Source of the DNA: Roseovarius sp. EL26
GTDB lineage: Bacteria; Pseudomonadota; Alphaproteobacteria; Rhodobacterales; Rhodobacteraceae
DNA: 64,000 nt
Assembly: GCF_900327775.1 (NCBI RefSeq)
Contig: NZ_OUMZ01000007.1
Span: forward strand, 2,157,606-2,221,605
Direction: 5' to 3'
Below are positions 17,613 to 25,765 of the stretch, one piece after another. Position 1 is the stretch's first letter, and every line of letters begins with the position of its first letter. Below the pieces are notes generated by a model. It ran no database searches. It saw only the letters and a program-made list of their open reading frames with translations, and had not been told where the DNA came from. A program made the position numbers and the translations under genes.

Positions 17613-17652
17613 AATATAACACTGATGTAATATTACACTCGTGTTATATTAC
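17613..17652. repeat. Nested inverted repeat, operator-like
   Basis: An outer 10-bp inverted repeat encloses the palindrome GTAATATTAC. The inner palindrome extended to 17638 also pairs with 17641-17652 with one mismatch, giving two alternative hairpins. Confidence 0.6.
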
Positions 17653-17690
17653 CGCTTTCCCAACCAAGCGGGCATTAATTAGCCTTTGCA

Positions 17691-17722
17691 GTTAACCTAC
17701 AAATTATTTTTTGTAGGTTAAC
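17691..17722. terminator. Perfect 13-bp hairpin
   Basis: GTTAACCTACAAA (17691-17703) and its reverse complement (17710-17722) flank TTATTT. It may end transcription coming from the ATPase gene. Confidence 0.5.
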
Positions 17723-17923
17723 ATCCCAGTGCCTCTGGAGAAGCTTCTTGAAAGTGGCAAACCAGCCAAGCTCTGACCAGCGGCGCAGTCGGCCCTTTCT
17801 TGTCGTTCTGCAAAGCGGACTTTTTGCCAATCGACCATCATCAATAAATCCACCACTTTCGTCAAAGTTGTCCTTCGTATAGGAACAGACCGGGGAACAC
17901 AGATCAAAGAATTGAGGGCGAAA

Positions 17924-18100
17924 ATGCAGGATAAAACTGAAGCTACAACCGAAGTAACTCGCGTAGAGATTATAAGTGAAAAAGGCCGAGAATTTGTAAA
18001 GCACGGTTGTCATAGCGTAGAAATTGCAACGCAAGACAATGGTCGTACTCTGAAGATATTCCTAAATAGAGAATTGGATCAGAACACACAGAAAATATAG
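17924..18100 (+). CDS. Small hypothetical protein
   Basis: 58 residues starting MQDKTEATTEVTRVEIISEK, hydrophilic, with a predicted beta-rich middle (SVEIATQDNGRTLKIFLNRE). GAGGG is 6 nt before the ATG at 17924, which is better placed than a TTG four codons upstream. No family is recognised. The surrounding DNA is decayed intergenic sequence, so the gene could be a remnant. Confidence 0.4.
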   Translation: MQDKTEATTEVTRVEIISEKGREFVKHGCHSVEIATQDNGRTLKIFLNRELDQNTQKI

Positions 18101-18457
18101 AAAATCGGTGCTAACATCTTACTGTAACAAATCCTTCTGATGCGCTCACGGCAGGATGCAATCATGGAGTCAGTTCAGTGGGTTTGGGCTCATAACGGGC
18201 CTCGGATGCGGTACAGCATCTCCTCCGTTAGGGTCGGCGAGAGCGTCGATACCGGCCCAAACCGGACATTGGGCGCGCAAATTCGATGCTGCCGTGCGGA
18301 GCGTCAATCCGGACATTCGCTGCAACAGCACTATTGTCTACTCACTGCATAACGATTTCGCGGGACATTACCGAATTTCGCTGTAATTGCGCCAACATCC
18401 GCTTTCGCGGATTCACGGCAGTTCGAGGCGAAACTGCGGTGAATATGGATTCTATTT
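18101..18457. other. Intergenic with dispersed-repeat remnants
   Basis: About 355 bp with no credible gene. It carries GGACATTCGCTGCAAC at 18311-18326 and a 70-bp copy of a dispersed intergenic repeat (18360-18430) whose partner is at 25677-25744. Confidence 0.5.
18360..18430. repeat. Dispersed intergenic repeat, copy 1
   Basis: Begins GCGGGACATTAC and contains TCCGCTTTC; aligns along about 70 bp with 25677-25744 with scattered mismatches. Shorter relatives with the same TCCGC core occur near 31100, 43660 and 44110. Confidence 0.55.
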
Positions 18458-19261
18458 CTAGGTTCCAAACAATTCTTGGTGGCGTAGTCTAATTGTTGGC
18501 CAATAGGTTGAGATTCCCGGAACATCTAAATTGAAATCTATCAGCAGGCATTCGACAAGCTCTTTTTCATCCGACAACAGTTCCGTTTTGGTACCGGTTT
18601 CATCAATCGTTTTCTTTACAAGTCCGCGGAGAACAATATGCTTGTTCTTCAGACGCCGTTGCGCTGTGAGGGTGCGTCTAAACGGTGAATTAGGGTCAGA
18701 TTGCAAGCGATGGTTTGCCCCATCGAAATAATCGGTGTCCACTTCGGTCAAGGTAAACCAGTAGCTTCCTTCATTTCCGCCAGCCCGTTCTGCATATCTG
18801 TAAAACCCGTCACCTTCCTTGCTGATGGAAATTTTATAGGGTCGCTGTGATAGCGTGATGGGACGCAGCGGGATTGGTTCGATTGGCCCGCCGCCAAAAC
18901 CGACATCAACAAGCAATGAACCACCACAATTCACGAGCAGTAACATGTGGTCATTGGCTTCGTTCATTTCCGGCTTGTCTGATCCAACATGAGCCGCAAG
19001 CATGGTGACGTCAAAACCGATTTCTTTCAGCGCCCATCCCAACAGCCCATTGAGTTCGAAACACCAGCCGCCACGGTTTCCAATAACCACCTTTTCATAA
19101 ACACGGTTTACAGCGGTCGAAACCTTGACGCCCATTTGCTGATCAAGGTTCTCGAATGGAAGGGCACTCAACTGTGCCTGAACCAGACCGTTAAGCGTCG
19201 CTAGGTCTGGTTTTACTTTTTGGGAGTACTTGATTCTCTTTAGATAGGCTTCGACGTTCAT
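18458..19261 (-). CDS. nat: Arylamine N-acetyltransferase
   Basis: 267 residues of the NAT family, which moves acetyl from acetyl-CoA to arylamines, hydrazines and arylhydroxylamines. The cysteine-protease-like triad is visible: Cys67 in NRGGWCFELN, His105 in EANDHMLLLV and Asp119 in LLVDVGFGGG. The PFENLD segment near residue 35 is also typical. It is the second gene after a RidA-like gene on the minus strand, and the pair lies downstream of a SoxR-type promoter, which fits a role in handling redox-active aromatic compounds (inference). Confidence 0.93.
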   Translation of the reverse strand: MNVEAYLKRIKYSQKVKPDLATLNGLVQAQLSALPFENLDQQMGVKVSTAVNRVYEKVVIGNRGGWCFELNGLLGWALKEIGFDVTMLAAHVGSDKPEMNEANDHMLLLVNCGGSLLVDVGFGGGPIEPIPLRPITLSQRPYKISISKEGDGFYRYAERAGGNEGSYWFTLTEVDTDYFDGANHRLQSDPNSPFRRTLTAQRRLKNKHIVLRGLVKKTIDETGTKTELLSDEKELVECLLIDFNLDVPGISTYWPTIRLRHQELFGT

Positions 19262-19382
19262 GACGGTTAAGGTCCATTTTCCTTCAAACTTGAATGTGCG
19301 TTCTACCGAATACTTGACCCGGAAGAACCGTTTTTGCTTAAGCCGACCTATTGAGCAGGGCGCGATATTCAGCCTGATATCA

Positions 19383-19790
19383 CTATCTAGCTAAGACCAC
19401 TTCAAGCTCGACCATCATGTTTGGATGGATCAGACCATGGATACGTTTCCATGTCCCGCCCATTGGTTTGACTTCATTATCTTTTATAAAGTCGGCCCAT
19501 ACGTCGAGAATTTCCGTAGTTTGCACTTCTGTTACATCTTTCGTGACGCACCAGTTGATTTTGATGATGTTGTCACGAGTGTATCCTGCCTGGGCGTATG
19601 TCTCTTCCATCTGCTGAAGAATGTGGCGGGCCTGACCAACTGGGTCGTTCATGTGTTTGGTCACGCTATCTTTGTCGTAGTCACATTGGCCTGTAACGAA
19701 AAAGAACTCTTTTGCTCCTTCGACGTTCAGCCCCCAATGGAACCACGGCAGTGTCGACAGGTTCTTATGTTCATAGCCAGTTCTCTTCAT
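19383..19790 (-). CDS. Divergent RidA-family (YjgF/UK114) protein
   Basis: 135 residues with the chorismate-mutase-like fold of RidA: FFFVTGQCDYD, ILQQMEETYAQAGYTRDNII, and the end VELEVVLAR. Classic RidA deaminates enamine/imine products of PLP enzymes using an Arg in a PAR(S/T) context; that Arg motif is absent here (GGTWKRIHGL instead), so the activity may differ. The ATG at 19790 has AGGA 6 nt upstream; a TTG five codons earlier is less likely. It is first in a minus-strand unit with the N-acetyltransferase, opposite soxR. Confidence 0.8.
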   Translation of the reverse strand: MKRTGYEHKNLSTLPWFHWGLNVEGAKEFFFVTGQCDYDKDSVTKHMNDPVGQARHILQQMEETYAQAGYTRDNIIKINWCVTKDVTEVQTTEILDVWADFIKDNEVKPMGGTWKRIHGLIHPNMMVELEVVLAR

Positions 19791-19826
19791 CTCTTGTCCT
19801 TTCAAATAGTCAGATTCGTTGCTGTG

Positions 19827-19862
19827 TTGACCTTCTAATTCCTCAACATTAGTTTAGGTCAA
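19827..19862. promoter_or_regulatory. SoxR box within a 19-bp-spaced divergent promoter
   Basis: CCTCAACATTAGTTTAGG (19841-19858) matches the SoxR palindrome in 11 of 12 arm positions. On the minus strand TTGACC (19862-19857) is followed after exactly 19 nt by TAGAAG, the stretched spacing that MerR-family regulators act on. It should drive the RidA-like/N-acetyltransferase unit and control soxR. Confidence 0.7.
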
Positions 19863-19882
19863 GAGAAAAAAGGACGAAGATA

Positions 19883-20380
19883 ATGGCGGGCGGTTTAACT
19901 GTCGGGGAAGTCTCTGAACGAAGCGGAATTGCGGTGTCAGCAATTCATTTTTACGAGCGCAAAGGGCTGGTTCACTCTGATCGAACACCCGCGAACCATC
20001 GTCGATATGCGCCATCAGTGTTGCGAAAAATCGCAGTAATCCAGGTAGCACAAAGAGCAGGCATACCTTTAAAGGAGATCGCGGAAACGATGTCTTTCTT
20101 GCCGCCAGAAGCGAAGATACAACAAAGAGACTGGGCGAAACTTTCAGCACGATGGACAGAACGGCTCGATGATCGAATCTCACGACTCCAGCGATTGCGT
20201 GATGGCATGGCCGAGTGCATTGGTTGTGGGTGTCTTTCGATGAAACGTTGCAACCTGCTCAATCCTAAAGATGAAATTGGTGAAAATGGTACAGGGCCAC
20301 GTTTTCTTGAAGAGGACGCACACCTGTTCAAGAAAGCCTATAGCTATGCTAGCCAATCCAAAAATACCGACAAGTTTTAG
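19883..20380 (+). CDS. soxR: Redox-sensitive transcriptional activator SoxR
   Basis: 165 residues of the MerR family. The N-terminal winged helix (LTVGEVSERSGIAVSAIHFYE) is followed by the dimerisation helix and the [2Fe-2S] motif Cys112-x2-Cys115-x-Cys117-x5-Cys123 (CIGCGCLSMKRC), which is diagnostic for SoxR. It senses redox-cycling compounds through oxidation of the cluster and activates promoters with a 19-bp spacer; such a promoter lies between it and the divergent RidA-like gene. There is no soxS, as expected outside enteric bacteria, so SoxR should act directly on its neighbours. Confidence 0.95.
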   Translation: MAGGLTVGEVSERSGIAVSAIHFYERKGLVHSDRTPANHRRYAPSVLRKIAVIQVAQRAGIPLKEIAETMSFLPPEAKIQQRDWAKLSARWTERLDDRISRLQRLRDGMAECIGCGCLSMKRCNLLNPKDEIGENGTGPRFLEEDAHLFKKAYSYASQSKNTDKF

Positions 20381-20520
20381 CAACATGATCGATCTTTTCA
20401 GCGTACTGAAATATCCGAGACTACGCCCTGTCTTGGATTGAGGCGTTCCTTGTGCATCACGTGATCGATCTTACGGGGCAAGCCGACAAGAAGGGTGCAT
20501 ATCTGCCGCCACATTTCCAC

Positions 20521-20566
20521 AATCAACAATCAACAATCAACAATCAACAATCAACAATCAACAATC
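20521..20566. repeat. 7-bp tandem repeat (AATCAAC, six and a half copies)
   Basis: Six full copies of AATCAAC followed by AATC. It starts inside the 3' end of the broken ureohydrolase gene, at the codons for Ile-Val-Asp-Cys, and creates its stop codon. Confidence 0.9.
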
Positions 20567-20835
20567 TTGATGTCGCGATTATCCAGAAAAGGCCCACCTA
20601 GATCGAAATCGTAGTGATTGATGAAGTAAGACGAATCCTCTTCGCTGAAAGCCAAATGCAATGCATCGGGTGCAGAGCTTTCTTCATTGGCCATGGCATA
20701 CGGCGCGTAGGGCATGCCAAACGGTACACCCAAAACCGCAATATCGGCATTTAGCCTGTCCAGATCGCCTTCAAATGGGAAATTCATATATGTGCTCGGA
20801 ACGCGTAAAGGGCGTTCGGTGAATTTTTGCGGCAT
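20551..20835 (-). pseudogene. Ureohydrolase (agmatinase family), truncated after 94 codons
   Basis: The 94 codons align with the N-terminal third of the intact ureohydrolase at 25766-26737: both have PSTYMxFPFEGDLD, DIAxLGxPFGMPY and LLDNRDIK/PFLDNRDIK. The frame ends right after IVDC, where a 7-bp tandem repeat starts. None of the metal-binding motifs (GGDHS, DAHxD, DxDxxDP) are present, so it cannot be active. It is the last gene of the XRE-controlled BCCT/amidase unit, 43 bp after the amidase. GGAG precedes the ATG at 20835. Confidence 0.8.
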
Positions 20836-20878
20836 GATTTTCTCCATATCACGTCGTATGATAAACTGATGTCGCACC

Positions 20879-22294
20879 TTAGATCTTGGGAAGCCCAAGG
20901 GGTGAGACGCCACTCTCAATTGCCCGCCCGATATCCATTACTGTTTGATCATCGTAAGGTTTCGATACTACCTGCGCACCTACAGGCAAACCCCTTCTGG
21001 TTAACCCACAAGGGACGCTCAGCGCTGGACATTGATTGAACATGTTGAAAAGTGCATTCATCGAAGTATCGGTGTCGGTAACCTTTTTCCCATTAACTTC
21101 AATGGGATCGAACGGCCCATTTTCGACGGGCACTTCGGGACATGAAACAGTAGGCGTTATCAAAGCGTCATACTGTTCAAAGAGTGGGCCGAGGTGTGTA
21201 TGCCATACCTCTCCAGCGATAGACTTTGCCCGACCATAGTCCAAAGGTGAAACAGAACGTGCACGTGCGATGACGTCGTGCATATAGCCGCTGACCTGGT
21301 CCAGATGATTTTCCGCTACGTCTTCGAAGACATTGAGCATCAGGAAAATCTCACTCTTGTGCGCCAGCTCAATCGCCTCTTCTGCCCAGTCGATCTCGAC
21401 GTGTTCGACTGTTGCCCCCGCATCTTCCAAAACTGCGATGGTATCTTGCAGGCTTTGTCGCACATCTGGATCAATCTCGTAACATCCCAGATCCATCGAA
21501 CACGCAATTCGTTTTCCTTTGATATCGCCCGTTGGGACAACAAGCGTCTCATCTTTTGGCTGGGAATACGGATCGAGCGCATGCTGCCCGGACATTACAT
21601 TTTGCATGAGGACAATATCATTCACTGTCCGCGCCATAGGACCTGCACTGTTGTATGTCAGGTAAGACGCAGCATAATGAGCCGGATTGCGGCCAAATGG
21701 CGGCTTGTATCCAACCACTCCACACTGCGACGCCGGTTGACGAGTTGAACCAGTACTATCCGTTCCAATTGCTAATGTGGTTCCCCCACAGGCCAGTGCC
21801 GCAGCAGACCCACCGGACGACCCACCGGGTGATATATCAAGCCTCCAGGGGTTTCGAGTAACGCCCCACAAGCGTGAATAACAACAATACAACCAGCAAA
21901 ATTCAGGGCATGTACTGCGCGCCAAGAAAATAGAACCATTGTGCAAAAGGCGATCCACCGAAGGGTCAGAGGCATCTGCCACGGAATTCACATGTATATT
22001 TGATCCGACGGTTGCGCGGGTGCCTTTTATAGGAACATTGTCTTTGATCAATAACGGTAGACCATCCAAAGGTAGGGCGGTCCCTTTTTGGTATCGTTGC
22101 TCTGCAAGTACTGCCGTGTCATAGGCTTGTTCGAAAAAAGTATCTGCATATGGGTTGACCGAGGGCGTGATTTCTTCAGCCCGTTTGATCATGGCGGCTA
22201 CAACATCAACCGGAGATAAGTCTTTGGATTTGAATCGTTGCAAAAGGTTGGTTGCCGACGCAAAGCAGAGTTCAAGCTCATCCGGGTTCATCAT
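20879..22294 (-). CDS. Amidase (amidase-signature family)
   Basis: 471 residues of the amidase-signature family, which hydrolyses carboxamides to acid and ammonia with a Ser-cisSer-Lys triad. The Lys lies in LPLLIKDNVPIKG, the cis-Ser in SPGGSSGGSAAALACGG and the nucleophile in GTDSTGSTRQPA, where the more usual sequence is GTDTGGSIR. It follows a BCCT-type transporter and precedes a broken ureohydrolase on the same strand, so the unit probably imports and hydrolyses an amide or guanidino/amidino compound. The substrate is not deducible. Confidence 0.88.
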   Translation of the reverse strand: MMNPDELELCFASATNLLQRFKSKDLSPVDVVAAMIKRAEEITPSVNPYADTFFEQAYDTAVLAEQRYQKGTALPLDGLPLLIKDNVPIKGTRATVGSNIHVNSVADASDPSVDRLLHNGSIFLARSTCPEFCWLYCCYSRLWGVTRNPWRLDISPGGSSGGSAAALACGGTTLAIGTDSTGSTRQPASQCGVVGYKPPFGRNPAHYAASYLTYNSAGPMARTVNDIVLMQNVMSGQHALDPYSQPKDETLVVPTGDIKGKRIACSMDLGCYEIDPDVRQSLQDTIAVLEDAGATVEHVEIDWAEEAIELAHKSEIFLMLNVFEDVAENHLDQVSGYMHDVIARARSVSPLDYGRAKSIAGEVWHTHLGPLFEQYDALITPTVSCPEVPVENGPFDPIEVNGKKVTDTDTSMNALFNMFNQCPALSVPCGLTRRGLPVGAQVVSKPYDDQTVMDIGRAIESGVSPLGLPKI

Positions 22295-22399
22295 ACTTTA
22301 CCTTCCGAATTTAGCCGACAAACGATTGTCAGTTTAGGGCGTGTTACCTAATTTCTAAGTCGTTGGGCCGCCCACACAGGGACGAGTAGGCGACCCGGA

Positions 22400-22431
22400 C
22401 TTTTCGACCACCTCCGTCAGCAGTCGAAAAG
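22400..22431. terminator. 9-bp hairpin between BCCT and amidase genes
   Basis: CTTTTCGAC (22400-22408) pairs with GTCGAAAAG (22423-22431). It lies within the unit, between the BCCT gene end and the amidase start, and may attenuate read-through or protect mRNA. Confidence 0.4.
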
Positions 22432-22459
22432 CATTGGTTGTATCTGAAACATGGCAGCG

Positions 22460-23644
22460 CTACGCCATCTTTTCTTGCTCACTTTCCCCCTCGACTTCGG
22501 GGCAGTTCAGATTTGTGAAAACTGTCTGGCGGTTCCGCAAAATGTTAAAGTAAACGACGCCGTAGATGAAGATCACCGTCAACCCGACATATTCCATTTT
22601 CAACCCAAGGAAGGCGTATGCGGCGGTCAATCCAGCCATGATGGCAAAGTTTCCACCGATGAACTTGCCCCGGCCTAACCGCTCGGTCGTCAAGTTCAGG
22701 CTGTCTGTGTAGAGCCGGATCAAACTGTCGAAAGTATTGATCACGAACACAATACCAATAGTCATCATCGCCAGGTTCCAGGTTGGTGAGATTTCAATGC
22801 CGCCGGAGTGATAGATGTAAAGAACCGAAAACCAGATCGACAGTGGGATTGACGGAAATATCACCATCATCACGAACAACATGCGTACACTCGTTGGTGT
22901 CGCAAATTTTGACATGAATTGGCCGATCATAATGCTCCAGGCGAACCACCATAGAAGGTAAAACTCGTGATATTCTCCAAGCGGCAATATGAATCGGTAT
23001 ATATTCACGATGTACTCTGACGCCTCCCCGAGGGTTTGCCCTAGTAACACCACATCACCTCCGGAATTGAACCACATCCCAACAATCAGCGCAAAAAAGC
23101 CGTACATCGAGCAGATCGACAACCATTTCATGAAGATAATGTCAGAGGCCGAATAGCAGGCAACGATAATAACGATAGCTGTGATGACTATGGGCGACCA
23201 ATCAGGCAGGCCAGGAAAATAAGATGGAAGAGATGTAAGCAATACATATCCGCCAAATGCACAGGTGGCCATGACCACAAAGTTGTTGATCACTTTAATC
23301 CAGAGTATTTCAAACAGCTTCAACCGAGGTTCTATGCAAAGAAAATAAAATGCGGTGAGGAAGTAGAAACTCCAAATTATAAAACCCCAAAATCCGATCT
23401 CAATCGCGATGGGAGATGCAAAACTATATGCTGCGTCTTCCTCATAGATCGGGAACTCTGTTAGCGGGTATGTTATGATTGCGATATCCAAGCCTGAACA
23501 AAAAAGTACGGCCACAAAGGGAAACATACCCAGAGGATATTTCCCAGCTACGCGCATGTTTCCATATCTTAACAGGACCAATCCCGTTAAAACGATTGAC
23601 GTCAGGACGGTTGCCCCAACAATAAAAGTCATCAAGCTGTCCAT
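22460..23644 (-). CDS. BCCT-family transporter, short form
   Basis: 394 residues with about ten hydrophobic helices. The segment LLWWFAWSIMIGQFMSKFAT matches the aromatic substrate-binding box and following loop of the betaine/choline/carnitine transporters, and further helices fit that fold. Typical BCCT members exceed 500 residues and have charged terminal extensions; this one lacks them. It probably imports a quaternary or guanidinium-type solute for the amidase encoded next. The control region lies between it and the XRE regulator gene. Confidence 0.72.
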   Translation of the reverse strand: MDSLMTFIVGATVLTSIVLTGLVLLRYGNMRVAGKYPLGMFPFVAVLFCSGLDIAIITYPLTEFPIYEEDAAYSFASPIAIEIGFWGFIIWSFYFLTAFYFLCIEPRLKLFEILWIKVINNFVVMATCAFGGYVLLTSLPSYFPGLPDWSPIVITAIVIIVACYSASDIIFMKWLSICSMYGFFALIVGMWFNSGGDVVLLGQTLGEASEYIVNIYRFILPLGEYHEFYLLWWFAWSIMIGQFMSKFATPTSVRMLFVMMVIFPSIPLSIWFSVLYIYHSGGIEISPTWNLAMMTIGIVFVINTFDSLIRLYTDSLNLTTERLGRGKFIGGNFAIMAGLTAAYAFLGLKMEYVGLTVIFIYGVVYFNILRNRQTVFTNLNCPEVEGESEQEKMA

Positions 23645-23793
23645 GTTCCCCTCACCTGTTTATAGTGTGTTTGTTTTTGAGAACCGGAAGAGTTGGCATC
23701 CGTCAATTGATAGACTTCGCCCACTTAGAACGGCTCACACTACGCTCAGTTAAGAGAAAGATGCACGGCTGAGGAAGTCGCTAATTGTCGTTA

Positions 23794-23815
23794 ATAACGG
23801 TACATAACGTTACAT
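23794..23815. promoter_or_regulatory. 10-bp-period direct repeat, likely operator of the BCCT unit
   Basis: ATAACGGTAC and ATAACGTTAC follow each other directly, one helical turn apart, in the promoter region of the BCCT gene and next to the XRE regulator gene. Binding by that regulator is inferred. Confidence 0.45.
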
Positions 23816-23834
23816 ATATAATTTGAATAAATGG

Positions 23835-24662
23835 CTATTGATGTTGCCAAGCCCTGCCAACGAACGCGCTTTCGTCATCTCGAACGTCGTTGCGAATTGC
23901 TTCTCTTATGTCTGAAGGAATGCATTCATCAGTAACATCAAAAAGTCCACAGGATCCCAATGCATTTCTGAGATTCACTGGTGCAGGCAATGGCTCCCAA
24001 ACGACGCGGTAGCAAGCAATGTCGCGGATAGCAGAACTGCTCACACCCATTGTAAGCCCAGTCAGGAGGTTTGTCTGATCTGTATTGGGCGGATGAAGAA
24101 CTGTTGTCCACATCATCTGACCGGCTTTCACTTCGCGTTCATGGGCCATGATGCGTTCACCCGTATGAAATACGACACCCGTAAACTTAAGAGTACGACG
24201 CGACCGCCGTGTGGCGGAAGAATAATTTTCAACGTTCTTCAGATACACAAACCCGTGTTTTGAATGCAGCTTCACTAATGAGCAAAGAATTTTGCCCGGA
24301 AAATCAGCAGGCAAGAAGTAGGATCTATAGTAGCCTAAATAGGGCTTCATGTTCTCGTAAGCGTCAGGATTGATCCGATGGATTTTCGCGATGTACTCGC
24401 CAAATGGATCCATCTCGGCAACGCGTGGTTTTCGAAGCGAGATTAAAGACTTGAACGATGCATGATCGAGAAGCAATTCACTCTCCTCAACACCAAAGTA
24501 GTCACAAATCTCTCGCATGACCCGCATCGAAGGTCGGTTTTCTCCGTTGAGGTACCGGTGAATTTGTTGTCGATTGATCCCGAGAATGTCGCTCGTTTTC
24601 GTGATTGAAGTTCCATAGCTGAACAACAACCGAAGATTGGCTTTTAGGTTGTCATTACTCAT
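23835..24662 (-). CDS. XRE-type HTH transcriptional regulator
   Basis: 275 residues. The N-terminal helix-turn-helix reads ITKTSDILGINRQQIHRYLN followed by GENRPSMRVMREICDYFGV, a typical XRE/Cro fold. The remaining 200 residues form an unrecognised ligand or partner domain. It lies directly upstream of and in line with the BCCT-amidase unit, the likely target. AT-rich direct repeats in the gap after its stop may be its binding sites. Confidence 0.8.
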   Translation of the reverse strand: MSNDNLKANLRLLFSYGTSITKTSDILGINRQQIHRYLNGENRPSMRVMREICDYFGVEESELLLDHASFKSLISLRKPRVAEMDPFGEYIAKIHRINPDAYENMKPYLGYYRSYFLPADFPGKILCSLVKLHSKHGFVYLKNVENYSSATRRSRRTLKFTGVVFHTGERIMAHEREVKAGQMMWTTVLHPPNTDQTNLLTGLTMGVSSSAIRDIACYRVVWEPLPAPVNLRNALGSCGLFDVTDECIPSDIREAIRNDVRDDESAFVGRAWQHQ

Positions 24663-25118
24663 CGAAACTTACCTGCTTTTATATCAATCACTGAGCAAGT
24701 TTCGGAATTTTGGAACATGCCCTCGTGATTGTCTACAATGCAGAACTCCCAATTGTTTGTCGAACAAATCATTCGAAACGCGGCGCATACAAATCCTGAG
24801 TACAAGCCCATATTCCTTCCCGCCAGACTGGATGATGTTGCTATTAGCCTCTCTCGGAGAAAGGCACATAATTAATAGTGCAATTTGCTGGCAATTCGGC
24901 TATTCACGCTTGGCGCAGCATTGGTCAATATGGGCTCTCTGCCAGTCACGGATGCGGCGCTGCATCTGCACCGTAATACGCAAGATCTTGCGACGCAAAC
25001 GGCCCTTTCCGGTCTTTGAGCAGCTATAAAAATGCTGCTAAGTAGCATCCTCATTGCAGACATTGGCTTCTGCACTCAACGATCCTATAAAGCTCCGGCA
25101 GACCAGCGAGGCATTCAG
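24663..25118. other. Intergenic with long-repeat copy
   Basis: About 455 bp holding the XRE promoter region and the 260-bp direct repeat described separately. On the minus strand the repeat reads as a coding remnant (LRRKILRITVQMQRRIRD) ending in a stop, but no complete gene is present. Confidence 0.5.
24813..25073. repeat. Long direct repeat A, copy 1
   Basis: About 260 bp aligning with 30859-31119; the first 190 bp are over 90 percent identical by eye (for example ATGGGCTCTCTGCCAGTCAC in both). The copies are 6.05 kb apart and flank the ureohydrolase/LysR/binding-protein/Crp block. Confidence 0.85.
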
Positions 25119-25385
25119 ATGGAACGTGAACCCAATCTTGTCATATCAAGCGCCTCACAGCGCATCATTGAGGATGGTGTGCCGTTCAAAGTGGATATCT
25201 ACAAATTGGAAAGTGGCGATGGCTGGTCGCTGGAAGTTGTGACCGAAGATGGAACATCCATTGTCTGGGATGATCTTTTCGACGACGACCAGGCAGCCCT
25301 TGAAGAGGCACTTACAACCATTCGCACTGAAGGTGCCCTTGCATTTGCCAATGGCGGGTCAAACGTCATCCCCTTCAAGCCGTAG
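25119..25385 (+). CDS. Small acidic hypothetical protein
   Basis: 88 residues starting MEREPNLVISSASQRIIEDG, acidic, with a central beta-rich part (WSLEVVTEDGTSIVWDDLF) and a helix DQAALEEALTTIRTEG, ending SNVIPFKP. The ATG at 25119 has GCGAGG upstream. The shape resembles small conserved proteins found widely in Rhodobacterales with no assigned role. It lies just after repeat A copy 1 and is not clearly part of an operon. Confidence 0.6.
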   Translation: MEREPNLVISSASQRIIEDGVPFKVDIYKLESGDGWSLEVVTEDGTSIVWDDLFDDDQAALEEALTTIRTEGALAFANGGSNVIPFKP

Positions 25386-25765
25386 GTGGAAGCAAGATCG
25401 GCCCTAGGAGATCTTGATCGCTATGCCTCACGCCGCAGTGCGGCTTCACAAGACCAGCCGTTCGTTCATCGTGCAGCATTCTAGGAACAGAATTGACGGC
25501 AGTGTGGACAAACTTGCCTTTTGCCGGCGCCGCTATTGCTGACGCAGTATTTCCTCGCACCTGCGGCAGACTTTTGCAGCGATGCTGTCATTGTCATCGA
25601 AGCGGTCGTTAAAACCCATCACCAGATCCGAAATCCAATCTACCCTTTCGCTGCTTGCTGGCAGAAAAAGAATGGAGCGGGACATTACGGGCTTTTGCTG
25701 CAGCTGTGCCAAAGTCCGCTTTCAGAACTCAACGCAGCTCGACGCCAGGATCAAAGAAGAACCTT
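25386..25765. other. Intergenic with dispersed repeat
   Basis: About 380 bp with no gene. It contains the second copy of the 70-bp dispersed repeat (25677-25744). Confidence 0.5.
25677..25744. repeat. Dispersed intergenic repeat, copy 2
   Basis: GCGGGACATTACGGGC onward aligns with 18360-18430, sharing TCCGCTTTC and a final GCAGCTCGA. Confidence 0.55.

Larger units (their letters stand above)
17548..17923. other. Intergenic with nested palindromes
   Basis: About 375 AT-rich bases. AATATAACAC (17613-17622) and GTGTTATATT (17641-17650) enclose the self-complementary GTAATATTAC (17627-17636); a 13-bp perfect inverted repeat GTTAACCTACAAA lies at 17691-17722. These look like operator or terminator structures. 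No gene is seen. Confidence 0.5.

Noticed and set aside
17613..17652. Rolling-circle replication origin
   Set aside because: The TAATATTAC core sits in a hairpin, but no Rep protein or plasmid gene is nearby; kept only as a structure worth noting.
20521..20566. Short CRISPR-like array
   Set aside because: The unit is 7 bp and strictly tandem, with no spacers and no cas genes.
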